NCBI GenBank assembly: GCA_028023455.1
Contig: JAQFVV010000557.1
Location: 310,001 to 374,000 of the forward strand
Source: Epiperipatus broadwayi
Lineage: Eukaryota; Onychophora; Udeonychophora; Euonychophora; Peripatidae
Reading direction: 5' to 3'
DNA: 64,000 nt
The notes below the pieces were generated by a model. That model was not told where the DNA came from and ran no database searches. It saw nothing but the letters and a program-made list of their open reading frames with translations. Below, piece by piece: positions 10,838-26,204 of this stretch; position 1 is the first letter of the stretch; each line of letters begins with the position of its first letter. The translations under genes were made by a program, and so were the position numbers.

Positions 10838-12425
10838 AGCAAACTCCCTACAGTAATGTCACCCAGTTCAAGCCATAGTCATCAATAAATTCCAGAAGGT
10901 TTGTGCACAAAATCTATCTAGTTTCTGCTCATTCAATATCCTCAGACTAATTTCTAACTTGTGTATTTCATTAGTGAGAATTATTAGATCTGAGAGCATG
11001 ACCTGTGCATTTAATGCAACTCTCCAACAACAATGTTTTACTTATTTAGTTAACTATCAAGTTATAAAGCCAAAATAAAAATACACTAATGTTTTCAATA
11101 CAAGCTAATTAGCTTTATATAGTCATACTGTTCTAAGGCCAGTTCAGATTGTGTTTTGGTTTATTAATAAACATAGTCACCATCTTTCTATGGGTATGAT
11201 CAATAATAAACCAGTAAAATATCATCACATGACCACCACCTCTTACGCTTGTGTATAACTTGTTAAAATAGGCAAAACTTACTATATATATGCCACACAC
11301 AGCAAGCTAGAGTAATCAATGGATGCCAGAAGGCTTGTGCATAAAATCCCCATCTAGTGCCTACTCATCCAATATCCCCAGACTAGTTTCTGGCTTGTGG
11401 CCTTCATCAGTGAGGAGCCTTGGATCTGAGAGCACTGCATCTAGATCTTATGATATTGGATGAGTAGGCACTAGATGGGGATTTTATGCACAAGCCTTCT
11501 GGCATCCATTGATTACTCTAGCTTACTGTGTGTGGCATATTTATAGTGTGTTTTGCTTGTTTTAACAACAGTAAAATATCACATGACTATAATTTCCCAC
11601 ACTTACACAAGCTGATAAAATTGTAGCAAACTCTCCATAAGTAGTGCCAAAGACACCAAAATATAGTTACTGAACATGGTTCAGATCTGTATGATTATAC
11701 AAGTGAATTATCTTGAATTGAGAACATTATTGTATTTTCATTTTGGGCTCATAGCTTTATAATTAACTAAATATGTAAAAGATGAATGCTGGAGGATTAC
11801 ATTAGATCCAAGTGGAGTGCTTTCAGATTCAAAGCTCCTCACTGATGAAAGTCACAAACTAGAAACTTGTCTGTGCATATTAAATGGGTATGCACAAACC
11901 TTCTACATGGCTTGTATTGGGTGATACTACTGTATGCAGATTTTTGCTGCTGTCTTAACAGCTTGAATAAGTATTAGTGGTTTAATGCTAATCACACCTA
12001 TAGGATGACAGTAATTATGGCTATTAATAAATTAAAGACACCAAAAGGCATGGCTATTGAACTTGTTTCAGATCTGTATGACTATACAAACAAATCAGCT
12101 AGGATTGTGAACATTATTGTGTTTTCATTTTGACATTATAGCTTTATTGTTAACTAAATAGATAAAAGGTGGCTGCTGGAGTGATGCATAAAATCTAGAG
12201 ATCTAGGTGCAGTTCTTACAGTTTCAATGCTATGCATCAATGAAAGTCATAAATTAGAAACTAGTCTTGAGATGTTGAATAGGCATTAGATAGAGATTTT
12301 ATGTACAAACCTAGCTTCCATTGATTACTATGGCTTGTGCTGGATGTTCACACCATATACAGAGTTTGCTATTGTTTTAGCAGCTTATATAATCATAGGA
12401 AATGGTGATCATAAATTGTTTTAAT
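10838..12425. mobile_element. Older composite of family 1 hammerhead units
   Basis: It repeats the 7.5-kb layout with more divergence. A degraded minus-oriented unit (about 10838-11270) is followed by a better kept minus unit start (11270-11450) and then inverted plus-oriented units (11452-12425). The better copies share long blocks with 7531-8422. Ribozyme remnants lie at about 10928-10982 (minus), 11369-11423 (minus), 11833-11876 (plus) and 12236-12280 (plus). I found no target duplication. The mosaic of young and old blocks suggests repeated insertion or gene conversion. Confidence 0.75.
11369..11423 (-). ncRNA. Hammerhead ribozyme, near-intact (family 1)
   Basis: Core strands CTGATGA and GAAA, stem III ACT/AGT and stem I (CCTCA/TGGGG; CCAA/TTGG) are intact on the minus strand. 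Stem II is AGGC/GCCA with an A-A mismatch at the base. The inverted copy that follows starts at about 11452, about five bases past the expected cleavage position. Confidence 0.8.
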
Positions 12426-12545
12426 CGTAAAATTCAAAATCACTTTTTCCAAATGCATATGAAGTATAATGTATTCAAAAAATAAGTTGTTTTCAATCTT
12501 AATTAATAATTCTTAATTTTATTTTATTTTTAAATTTTTTAATTA

Positions 12546-12662
<117 letters not shown>

Positions 12663-13034
12663 TCTTAATTTTTAAACTAAACATTTATTTATTTATTTAT
12701 ATAAATACAGACTGTCAATTTATGCCTACTATTGGCTAACTGTAAGTATATGTGATTATCAAATAAATAACAGATAATTATATTGTAATCAATATTATTC
12801 TCTAATCTAAATGTGTACAATTCTGCATTTAATTCTCTCTGCTAATTTTCAACTATTAATTGATTAATATTAAAAAAAAATTTTACTCAACATTTTCTTT
12901 TTCTTTGACTCTATTTCACTTAAGTAAAATGTCATAAATAATTTCAGATATTTCCAATATTAATATATATTTTTTTTTATTTATGATAAATGCTACTACA
13001 AGAGAAGGCATTCAAATCATTTTTATTTTGGATT

Positions 13035-13090
13035 GTCCCCATCCCCAGACCGGTTTCGACCTATGGGTCTCTTCAGTGAGGAGTTGGGAC
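13035..13090 (-). ncRNA. Hammerhead ribozyme, intact (family 2, unit 1)
   Basis: Minus-strand sequence is identical in ribozyme parts to the plus copy at 13655. It has core CTGAAGA and GAAA, stem II GACC/GGTC with loop CATA, stem III ACC/GGT without a loop, cleavage C, and a two-part stem I. CTGAAGA fits the hammerhead consensus CTGANGA. Confidence 0.88.
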
Positions 13091-13459
13091 ATTAGATCTA
13101 AAAAACCAACTCAAGCAAAGCATTTATCTAAAAGATAATTGTTAGAAGAAGATCTGAAACTTTTAGACATCTACATGTCTTTAAAGTCAGCTCTCCAACT
13201 GAAAAAATCATATGGGCCTGAACTTAATTCAGATACTCCATATATTAGTAGGCTTAGCTCTTTAATTTAGCTAAAGCCACAACAGCAAAATAATAATAGT
13301 AATAATAACAAGTCAGATGTCATATGACTTATATATAGCTTGCACTTACAAATATGTAAAATTAAGAGCGTGCTAATAGCTCTAAACAAGCTTTTTTTTT
13401 TTATTTATGATAAATGCTACTACAAGAGAAGGCATTCAAATCATTTTTTATTTTGGATT

Positions 13460-13515
13460 GTCCCCATCCCCAGACCGGTTTCGACCTATGGGTCTCTTCA
13501 GTGAGGAGTTGGGAC
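13460..13515 (-). ncRNA. Hammerhead ribozyme, intact (family 2, unit 2)
   Basis: Same core, stems and loop as at 13035, starting exactly 425 bp downstream of it on the same strand. Two cleavage sites 425 nt apart would release a unit-length monomer from a minus-strand transcript. Confidence 0.88.
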
Positions 13516-13654
13516 ATTAGATCTAAAAAACCAACTCAAGCAAAGCATTTATCTAAAAGATAATTGTTAGAAGAAGATCTAAAAGTTTCAGATCTTCTTC
13601 TAACAATTATCTTTTAGATAAATGCTTTGCTTGAGTTGGTTTTTTAGATCTAAT

Positions 13655-13710
13655 GTCCCAACTCCTCACTGAAGAGACCCATAGGTCGAAACCGGTCTGG
13701 GGATGGGGAC
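13655..13710 (+). ncRNA. Hammerhead ribozyme, intact (family 2, inverted unit)
   Basis: Base by base: outer stem I GTCCC (13655-13659) pairs with GGGAC (13706-13710). Inner TCCTCA (13663-13668) pairs with TGGGGA (13698-13703). Core CTGAAGA is at 13669-13675. Stem II GACC (13676-13679) pairs with GGTC (13684-13687) around loop CATA. Core GAAA is at 13688-13691. Stem III ACC/GGT is at 13691-13696. The cleavage nucleotide is C13697. All conserved core positions of a type I hammerhead are present. ACCGGT is self-complementary, which allows dimer formation. Confidence 0.9.
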
Positions 13711-13885
13711 AATCCAAAATAAAAATGATTTGAATGCCTTCTCTTGTAGTAGCATTTATCATAAATAAAAATAAAAAAAAAAGCTTGTTTAGAGCTATTA
13801 GCACGCTCTTAATTTTACATATTTGTAAGTGCAAGCTATATATAAGTCATATGACATCTGACTTGTTATTATTAATATATATTTT

Positions 13886-14573
13886 CAAAATTAATATCTC
13901 AATTTACTTCCAAAAGCAGTCACTTAATGAATTGAAATTTGTGCTATAAATGTACATTAGCACACATATTTTTCATTCATGAATGTTAACTTAATTCTTT
14001 TCTAATAATTATAACAATTATTTAATTTTAACTAGTATTTAATGCACAGACAAAAAGCTCATTTTAATTAAATCCTTTCTATATCCTTTACATGTAATGT
14101 CCTCTTTCCACCTGTCAATAAAATGATTTCTATATGAAGGTTTACAAAAAAGGATATAAAATATTGTACAAAAAAAAAAAGGCTACTCTTAAAAAATTAC
14201 ATTTCAAAATCTTTCATTTTATTTTTTTAATCATTATTAAATCATTAAATAATATTATTAGCAGCATAATTACTTTTTACCCTTCCCCTGTCTTAATACG
14301 TCTTTTTTAAGATTTGGAATATACTTTAGCAGTAATAAAAATAATAAAAGAGTTAATGTATCTAATAAAAAACAAAGTTATATAAAAAAGAATTTTTTTT
14401 CTAATATAAACTAAGAGCAAGAGAAAAGAAAATTACATCTGAATATATTTCTAAATCTTTTAAATGATTGATTACATTTGTTTTCTACAGTTTCACTTTG
14501 ATTACGTAGCTTAAATCATCTCTAAATTCTGCAGTATTTAATATATTGTCAACAATTAGATAGTTTTTGTGCA
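13886..14573. other. AT-rich stretch without recognised genes
   Basis: No coding frame, terminal repeat or RNA motif was seen. Confidence 0.5.
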
Positions 14574-14659
14574 AGATACCATATTCGATACAGATAGTTG
14601 TCGTGGGTTCGCTTCCTGGCCGATGCTTTTTTTCGAGAAAAAAAAAAGATACCATATTC
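14574..14659 (+). mobile_element. 5'-truncated SINE with target duplication
   Basis: Only the 3' half of the SINE is present: B-box-like GGGTTCGCTTCCTGG, then CCGATGC and an A-rich tail. It is flanked by AGATACCATATTC at 14574-14586 and 14647-14659, showing that the truncated copy was retroposed. Confidence 0.85.
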
Positions 14660-15608
14660 AATAAATGGCACAGTCTTGTAAACTTTTTTATATTGATTAA
14701 TTTTTATAATTAGTTTGGGGATAATTAAAAGAGGTTAAGCATGAAAGATAAAACTGGGGTATCGCTTTGTCTGAGATAGATAATCTGAGGGAAAAAACTA
14801 GGAATTTTTTTATTTACTAGTACTGTATTTATAGCTTTGTTTTGTTTTCTCAATTTAGCAGATATTTTAGCTAGCATTGAAGTTTTTGAGTTACTTTACA
14901 GTGATTCTATTCTAAGATATCTTTGTTATAGAGAGAAATGCAGAATAATAACATAATCCTCCTAGAACTAAAAGCAGTTGAATGGATTCATTTTTGGCCT
15001 TTATATAACTGTATGATAATTATCCTATTTTTTCCACCTGTATGGGATTGATAAACAATTCTAGATTACTTATCAAATTCAAATATCAGCTGGTTTTAAA
15101 TATGATTAAATAATTATATTATTTTTCAAAAACGCATTTGTCAAAATTGACTTAATTAGCCCCTTATCGTAAATCTTTGGTAATGAACTTAAGTAAATCT
15201 GTTTACCGAAAAACAGATTTAATTATAAAAAAAAAAAAAAACAATCTATTCAGAATTTATTTAAAACTGAGAATTGAAGTTAGCTAGTTTTTTTAAAAAA
15301 CCAATGTAGAAATTTTAACTTACACACTCACAAACAATTTAATGTATCTGTGTGTATAGATGTGTTCATATGTTACTAATTGAGCTATAAATTATTCTTA
15401 AATTAAAGTTATATTTAGGAGTAAAATTAGCTAGATTATAATTATCACTTTTTCTGACTAATTTTATACTCCTCCTTTCTTTTGCCTAATTTTTGCAGCT
15501 GGTTATTACCTTCAAAGAAGTATTCACTTAGCTGCCAGAACAAACAATATTAAAGTATTATATATCCAACTTCCATTTTCAAAAAAATTTATAATACTTC
15601 ACATCTTA
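14660..15608. other. AT-rich stretch without recognised genes
   Basis: No supported feature; short ORFs only. Confidence 0.5.
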
Positions 15609-15658
15609 TATATATATATATATATATATATAGATATATATATATATATATATATATA
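15609..15658. repeat. TA microsatellite
   Basis: About 50 bases of TA dinucleotides with one GA interruption in the middle. Confidence 0.95.
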
Positions 15659-15970
15659 GTCTGCCAATTTTAACACACCTATGAATGAATTGTCTTTATC
15701 AACTATGTAACACTAAAGATATAAACCCATATATGGAACAACTAAGTCTGAAGATGTAATGACAATTCATCTTTCTAAAGAATGATAAAATGAACTAATA
15801 TTATCCTTTACTTATATAAATACCAATCTTACTTTTTATCTAAAAAATATTTTGCCATTGATTAAAAAAATGATTATTATTTGTCAGTTCATGTAAATGA
15901 TTTTTTTTTTTAGAAATCTGGCTTGTGAATTGTCATGGTAATATTTTTAGACTAGATTGTATTGTGAATG

Positions 15971-16012
<42 letters not shown>

Positions 16013-16017
<5 letters not shown>

Positions 16018-17948
16018 CGGTTGGATAGAATAGAGTCTTACTGTATCTGCTGTACAGGACACCACTAGGCCATTTGAACCTAGAAAATTTATAGAGTAGG
16101 CAGATGACATGCTGTTAAGATCTAACTTTTACATATATATGGTTTATTCTGACCATCAGCCCATGCCACTAGCTCAGTGAGATGCAGAGATTTATAAAAT
16201 ATAAATTCTTAAAATATTTTCAATGTATATAAAAAAATAAAAACCATTGCCACTAATAACACACACAAACATTTATTTAAACATATATAAGATTTTGAAA
16301 CATTATTTTAGTCTAACTTTTACTTTACATTTAATTTACATTTTTAACTTTTATTTTTGAAGTTCGCACAGATGAATTTAATATTTTATTAAAGTGTCGA
16401 GTATGAATATACTACATAGATTGCATTTAAAAAGAAAATATTCTATCCCTTATTTAACCTTAGGCCAAAAGTTCGAGCTAAACAAAGTCAATCCATCTGA
16501 TATATCGATGTATTCAATGCAGCATGAATATGACAGCACAAATACCATACTGTCAGGAATGTACATCTGAACAGCATGGTTATAATTGAAAAAATTGTCT
16601 CTCATCCAGTACAGGAATGTGACATCTGTCTTGTGAGAAGAACAATAAAAAAAACTGCATAGGAAGAGATTGTGGTCCTTTTTGCCAACTTACGATCCCA
16701 TTTCATAGGCACAAGGGTTGAGCCAAGGAGCAGGAAATACCATCTGTCTCTGATGGTCAATAAGAAAGGCTTATTTTGCCAGAGTGTGGTGTATAAGGAT
16801 CCTGCATGTAGTGAACCTCATACTACATTTACTAATTACACCAATATATCCAATCCATTGACTCAATTTAACTATGAAACAAATAACCTAAGATTTACCC
16901 TTCCTTAATTAAACTAATATAACTTTACAAATCTATGCAGCCATTCATGCCCGACTTAAATTTAGCATTTATTAAGTTTAGTTTAATGAAAAAACAAAAA
17001 TCATAATAAAAGTTGAAAGAACAAACAAAAAATAAATGGAAATATTTAAAAAAAAAAAATACATCATATAAAATTAATCATTAATAATTTACATTGGTCA
17101 GATAGGATTCTATTTCTATTAAATAGGGAACAAGTTTTAGAATTAAAGTTCTTATTCTTATCAAATACTAGAATTTTAGAATTATAGTTAAAGCTTATTA
17201 GAGTTCATAAAGTTCTTATGGTTTAAACATACTGGAAAAGTTTCTTTTTTAGAAGTTTGCAATTTGGGATCTAGTGTTACTTCCCCTGATGTCCTGTGGT
17301 CTGCAGTATAAGAAAATGATTGGTCATTTCTCTTTTTTCTTTCTTTTTTATAGCAAAACTGAAGGGATTGAAGAGTGCATCTTTCCAATCCCTTCTCCTT
17401 CAACTCTAGCACACCTCTGCTTTCACATCTCTGTCCTCGTCCCAGCTCTTTCTTCACTCACTAAAATTTATTTCCAAACTTTTTCTTTTATATTAGAATT
17501 TTGGATTCAGTGGACATTACGTCATGATGATGGTGATGGCCTTTTCATTGAGGTCTGTTTCCCGAGGGATTTTTTTCATTGGCCATTCTGTTCCCATTGT
17601 TTTTTCTCCTATTTGACCTTTAATTATACATTTTGAAATGCCCAAAGGCTAGTTCAGTTGGACTAATTAATAATTATTTCCATTTTATACAATAGCATTA
17701 ATTTATTGTACAAACTTAAAGATATATTTTTATCTTTAAATCTTTACTGAAATTTTAGTTTTAAAATACTTTTTTTTTTTATTGAAGTTTTCTTTTAATA
17801 ATTTTTCATCTGTGCGATTTTATATATTAGAGTTTAGATGACTTTTAATTTTCAATTTTTAAAAAAAAAAAATTTTTTTATTTGCGAACTTTATTTTTAA
17901 TGTCTAATTTTTAAAATAAAAAATGTAATGATGTGTGTGCCCATTACA
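16013..17948 (+). mobile_element. Unclassified 2-kb repeat Q, diverged copy
   Basis: Co-linear with 45985-48110. It starts TATAACGGTTGG directly after a TA microsatellite (about 15974-16012) and contains the conserved block GCCATTTGAACCTAGAAAAT. It has homologous coding-like segments: 16672-16908 plus shares FTNYTNISNPLTQFNYETNN with other copies. It ends CCATTACA next to another TA run. Cysteine residues near 16620 (CDIC) and 16777-16805 hint at a lost zinc-binding protein. The minus-strand frame at 17188-17457 is at the position of the 98-codon minus ORF of other copies but is not conserved in sequence. Short inverted ends (TATAACG, CGTTACA in other copies) would also suit a solo LTR; class unknown. 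Confidence 0.6.
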
Positions 17949-20990
<3,042 letters not shown>

Positions 20991-20993
20991 CTG

Positions 20994-21890
20994 AAAAAAT
21001 TGGTAAAGGTTTACTTTAGCGACCAGGGCATATTCGCCATCTAGTTTTTAAAATTAGAACTAAAATCTTACGTATCTGCTCTTATATTACAATTACAGTA
21101 AATATTTATTAATTAAAACCTTAAAGATAATAATAATAAAAAAAATTCACCCTTTAAACACAAATATACCCCCTTCACAGCAGGGAGTTGGGGGAAAAGG
21201 GCGACAGTGCTATTTCTTCTGCGGAAGGCAAATTCTGGGGGGTACCATAAAAATAAACCCCTGCTGGACCGAGTGGGATTTTGGCCCCCCTCCCCCCTCC
21301 CACATTTTCCACTTTTTTGGGGGGGGGGTGTTTGGGTTTGGGGTTCCAGGGGTTGGCTGGGGGGGGCAACAGAATGCATGGGCACCCCACTTCTAAGTCT
21401 GCTGATATTATTGTACGCGGCCCCCCCGCCTCTAAAATGAGGGGAGCCCCTGGAAAGAAGTGCTGGATTAGGGCCTCCAATGAGCAGCGTTCTATCCGCA
21501 ACTTCTGTCAAGAAGCATGTAGTCCCCCTATGGTATTTTCTGTGGAAATAATATGTTCGTGATTTCGATGACTAATGGCTCCCCATTGTCATCTATTTGC
21601 AGAACATCGAGATAGTTTAAATTCTTAAGTTATAAATGCGATAGTTTAAATTCTTAAGTTTCAAATAATTTAAACTAATTATTTTAATCAAACTAGTGCA
21701 ATTATTTCAACTTCTTTAAAATGGTAAATATTTTTTTTATCTTTTACATTTTAATAAATTTTAATGTAATTGTAATATAGTAGTATATACGTAAGATTTT
21801 CGAATAATAATTTACTTATAATTTTGAAAACTAGAGGGCGAACATGATTTTTATGCTGTGGTCGCTAAAGTAAACCTTTACCAAAGAATT
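20994..21890. mobile_element. Non-autonomous TIR DNA transposon, 881 bp
   Basis: Terminal inverted repeats of about 70 bp begin GGTAAAGGTTTACTTTAGCG at 21002 and end with the reverse complement at 21882. The flanks AAAAAATT (20994-21001) and AAAGAATT (21883-21890) match at 7 of 8 bases, which fits an 8-bp target duplication. The interior (about 21170-21560) is unusually GC-rich with long C and G runs. Overlapping ORFs on both strands there (for example 21113-21511 minus, 21281-21562 plus) are proline/glycine-rich, lack transposase motifs and probably reflect composition. The 8-bp duplication suggests hAT- or P-type transposition; the superfamily is not proven. Confidence 0.82.
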
Positions 21891-23638
21891 TACCCTGAAA
21901 AGAATAAAAGGAAATATTTACCTTACGGTAATGCAAAGTTCGTGTAGAGTGCGCACTTTTATTTCAGTTCATATTTCAGGTGATTCATAGTTGGGCAGCA
22001 GCAAGTGGGGAATCCTTTTATTTTACACTTTTATAGCATGACTGAAGAAACAATGCTGGCAAGCATGGATTCATCTTGGTTTAAGTTAGCAATGCATATT
22101 ATTGGTAAAAGTGCAGTGTTTTGGCATCTTGATAAAAGCAAAATGGTTTTAACAACTGCAATTTTTTTTTCTTTAAGAAATTGAATGTCTGAACTGCTAA
22201 TGGTATGAATATTGAATGAGTCACTTGAGCTTGTTGCAGCCATAAATAAAAAACTATCCTCTGGGGGGTATTTATACCTCGCTACATTTCCCATGAAAAC
22301 TTTTCTTGTTGTCGAATTCTATGTCTTAGAGCAGGGAAAATATCAATCTCCCACTCAATCTAATAAAAAATTCTAACCAGGGATTATTTTAAACAAAAAC
22401 AACACAAAATTAAATCTCCACTTTTTGAATGAACTTAGAAATTAATAAAACAAAAAAGATAGGAATGTAATTAACAAGTTTGCTTCTTTTTAATCAAATT
22501 GATTAAAAACAAGTGGTGAAAGAAAACTATTTTATAATCAATTCTATAAAAAAAAATTTAAATGACCTATTTTAAATATAAATGAGTATGTGTAAAATAC
22601 ATGTATTCTTATAAACAATTTTTTTTAAATAGCTTTATGCTTTTAAATTTAATAAACCAAAAGTTAGTTCTACTTTTGTGTAGTGACATTTGAAATGGAT
22701 ACTATCCAGTTATATATATCAAAAAGTAAAGGCATTTTTATTTATTATAACTGGAGAAAAAAAATGATACCTAACTTTTTTAAATTTTCTTTCACTATTT
22801 ATAATATAAATACTAATTTACTGCATAAATATTTTGCCTTTTCTTCACTACTAAACCAAAATTATAAAAATCATCTAGAATTTATAGTATGGCTACGTGA
22901 TAGTTATGGAGGAATCTTAGAAACTTGAATAATCTTTTCTATTGCTATATCTGTAAGAGTCCATAATAAATAGTAACAACAACAAATTATTTTTCAAAGG
23001 TTATTTTTTTCTGTTGTAATTTCAATTTTCAATTTGAGTTCAGTGAGATCTGACTACAAATTATAGTTAACACTGAGTTTAAGATTGAATTCTTCATATT
23101 ATTTCAAAAAATTCACGAGTTACAAAACAAAGTTAAAATCATGTTTTTAAAATATATTGGGTTTTTCCTCTTGTTCATATAATATGTAATTTATTATTCT
23201 AAAAATTTTAGTTATTTTGTGCCCCAAACTTTTATTTGGGTTTTGTATTTGACAATAATCTGAATGAAGAATTTCAGCTTTACTCACTTAATGTCAGAAT
23301 AAGATTATCAGTAGGATATTGAGGGTGCAGATTTAAATTTATTAGGCTTCTATTAGGTGTTATTGAAGATGATCTACAATTGCTATAAATAAAGCTTTAT
23401 TAATGGTTAATCTATATTTTTATTACTTTTCCTATATTCATATAATAATTAAATTATTAACAATAAATATGTTCTGTGTGTTTTAGTGCATTGATAAAGT
23501 ATCAGATTCTGACATAGAAGTTCTTCAGATCTATTTCAGTTCTGTCAGTTCCAGGACTTGAACTTCTTATAAACTTTCTATCAATAAAGACATTCATTTA
23601 TTTATTTTGATTTATTTCACAACAACAACAACAACAAC

Positions 23639-23684
<46 letters not shown>

Positions 23685-24342
23685 TAAAATTCAATAGTAC
23701 TTTCAGCTACTTTCTTATATATATATATGTGTGTGTGTGTGTCAAGATGATATGTAAATCACGTGAATTTTTTTCAATTGTTATAATATCTTGATAAGGT
23801 TCATTTTATATTATACCAGATTAATGTGTAGGCAAGCTCCATGCTGGTAAAAGTGATCTAGTAATTTTGGTGAGAAAATAAGAAAATTCTGATAGTGGAA
23901 TAACCTAAGACACATGGATAGGTGCAGATGAAATAGTTCATATTTAACCATTCACCATTATAGATCATTATAATTCATCACTGAAAGTCATACCTCTAAA
24001 CTAGCTCACAAACAACAACAAAAAAACAAAAAGAAAAAACATTATTTGTACAGTCATTTAGTCTATTTACCCTTATTTTAATAATTAGCATAATGATGAT
24101 ATTGATGGTGATGATCCACCCATCCACACCTTTATAACTAACCCCACAACTAACATAAATCATGTCTGCTATTAATTTAGAATTGATGAATAATGCTATA
24201 GTATGCACCAATGTATATTATAACAATCTTCAATAGTTTAATGGATACTCCAATAACAATAGGTTAAAATGTGTGGCCTCTTTTAAATCATATTATGTTA
24301 CTCCTTACATCTAATTAGTTATCAAATTATCATTACATCTCC
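21891..24342. other. AT-rich stretch, no supported gene
   Basis: Contains a CAA then TAA triplet run (23619-23683), a TA/TG run near 23717-23742, and unsupported ORFs of 87 (22031-22294 minus) and 81 codons (22683-22928 plus) without recognisable motifs. Confidence 0.5.
23619..23683. repeat. CAA/TAA triplet microsatellite
   Basis: A run of CAA repeats passes directly into TAA repeats. Confidence 0.95.
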
Positions 24343-24770
24343 AAACTATGATTCATGATTAAAATCTATTAACATTGATGGTTACTAGGTCATTTTTCAT
24401 AAGAAAATTAATCAACCTTGGGAAACATATAAACTTCTTTAATCAAAGAATTGAATTTTACTATTAGTGATTTATTGATATACACAAAAAATTTACATAA
24501 CGATTAATAAAGTTTGATTATATTTGATGATAATAACAACAACAATAAATATAAACTTTAAACTATGTTTAATGATTGGAATCCACTAGTGATGATGATA
24601 ACTAAGCTATTTTTCACAAGAAAAATAATCAACCTTTAACAACATATAAACTTCTTTCATCAGCGAATTTAATTTATTATTGGTTATTCATTAAAATACA
24701 TAGAAAAAATTACATAATAACAATAAAGATTGCTCATATGTAATGATAACAACAACAAATATAATTTCTC
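24343..24770 (+). repeat. Diverged tandem repeat, period about 217 bp
   Basis: Two adjacent copies (about 24357-24573 and 24574-24770) share in order AAACTATG, GATTxxAATC, TTTTTCA.AAGAAAA, AATCAACCTT, AACATATAAACTTCTTT and GATAACAACAACA blocks. The copies are old and carry many substitutions. Confidence 0.75.
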
Positions 24771-25329
24771 CCTTTCTTTCCAAATGAATTTAAATTCAAT
24801 CGTTAATCACATACAATAAGATATATGTATGTTCTACATTTAGTGGGTGCATAGATGTCTGAGATCATGGAAGATTTAGTTTTCACAAATAAAACAATCT
24901 AAGCACACATACACACATAATACATAAAATATATGTATAAAACCTTAAAAAAAAAATCAAAAAGTAGGTAGAGAAAATTTCCCTAAATTATAAAGATATG
25001 AGTGTCTATAGTTAGATCTGTTTCTAATCATAATGCTCATTCATCCAGTCCACTGTTAAACTAGGTTATTAATTAGTTTAAATTTATTTCTCATTATAAT
25101 AAATTTGGTTTCATTCTTTTTCCAGACTTGAACATTCATACATAACACCCAACCATGCATACAAATAGTATTGCGTGTGTGCGTGCTATTTCTCATTATT
25201 ATTAAATCTTATATATGATCTTCATATATATAATAAGGATAATAATAAAAATCTTTTCTTTTTTTTCATGATACCAAAATTAATTTTAAAAAATGTTATA
25301 AATACGTACATATATATATATATATACTA
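24771..25329. other. AT-rich stretch without recognised genes
   Basis: Spacer with short TA tracts; no supported element until the PLE remnant starts. Confidence 0.5.
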
Positions 25330-26115
25330 TGGATATAATCTATATCACCATCCTGCACAACTATTTTCAGCGGCAAAGACATTGTTGGATAAAACTAAGA
25401 GACTTTCTGATGATAGCCATTTTCTCCAGGATATTTCTGCTACTAAAAAAATGCTTCTTGATAATGGTTTTAATTACAGCATTATTAATAGGGCTTATAC
25501 ACATAAAAAGAAAAAAAAAATGATACATCAAAAATTACGGCAATTTTGCCATATATAAAAGGAGTAACTGATAAAATTGGTAACATTTTAAAGAATAATA
25601 ATATTGACACTGTTTATACTACTTTTAAAAAAAATTAATGAAATATTTTCACTTCCTAAAGACAAAATTTCTTTGGAGTGTCATGGTGTGTTTGAAATCC
25701 CATGTAGGATCTGCTGACATACATATATTGGACAGACTAATCGTAGAATAAATATTAGAAAGGAAGAACATATTTTGGCAGTCAGAGAAAAATTCAATTC
25801 ATCAGCTATTTATTCTCACATAAGATTAACTAATCATGATATCAATTTTGATAAAACAAATATTCTAGCAAAAATTGAACAATATGACCAGAGATTGCTA
25901 AGAAAAGCTATAGAGATTTTTAAAAGGCCCAAGAGCATAAATGAAAGGTGTGAATTAAAGAAGATTAACATCATATGGAAGAAGCTATTGGAGGACAAAA
26001 TAAAATTTAAAATTTCTCAACCAATAGAATTTAAGTATGAGGAGAAACAAAAAGTTAAAAATGATTTTAAATCTCACATGCATTCATATGATTTGAGAAA
26101 GAGAACACTTTAAAA
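25330..26115 (+). pseudogene. Penelope-like element A, 3' end with GIY-YIG remains
   Basis: Only the C-terminal part of a PLE polyprotein is left. The linker after the RT thumb (25343-25500) reads HHPAQLFSAAKTLLDK and aligns with PLE C (HHHPTQIESVAETLLNR). The GIY-YIG endonuclease follows at 25685-25960, with FEIPC, then TYIGQTNRR, then a conserved EEH and a helical tail with EIFKRPKSINE. Breaks are frameshifts near 25530 and 25635 and an in-frame TGA at 25715-25717 just before TYIG. The RT palm is missing, so the copy is 5'-truncated, which is common for elements inserted by target-primed reverse transcription. Closest relative in this window is PLE C. Confidence 0.82.
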
Positions 26116-26204
26116 AATGTACTTGTTATTGTACCGAAACATCAGCTATTTAGCTATTTCACCACACGGAATATCCCGAAAATAATATGAAATCATATAT
26201 ATAT

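Larger units (their letters stand above)
13297..13873. repeat. Near-perfect palindrome inside the family 2 composite
   Basis: The left arm 13297-13580 and right arm about 13590-13873 are almost identical in reverse complement, around a short centre at about 13581-13589. Each arm holds one intact hammerhead in opposite orientation. Low divergence implies a young insertion. Confidence 0.9.
12959..13885. mobile_element. Composite hammerhead element (family 2), 15-bp TSD
   Basis: The insertion 12974-13870 is flanked by the 15-mer ATTAATATATATTTT at 12959-12973 and 13871-13885. It contains one full unit and part of a second in direct tandem (ribozymes at 13035 and 13460, period 425 bp), then an inverted partial unit from about 13581. 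The halves 13297-13585 and 13586-13873 form a nearly perfect palindrome. Architecture, unit size and target-duplication length all match the family 1 composite at 7508-9096, although most of the unit sequence differs. There is no coding capacity. Confidence 0.87.

Noticed and set aside
16672-16908. A host gene exon of 78 codons
   Set aside because: Its sequence recurs in the Q copies of the palindrome arms, so it is repeat-derived.
21113-21562. Overlapping ORFs up to 132 codons in the TIR element
   Set aside because: Four frames on both strands are open because the core is GC-rich; no transposase or other motif is seen.
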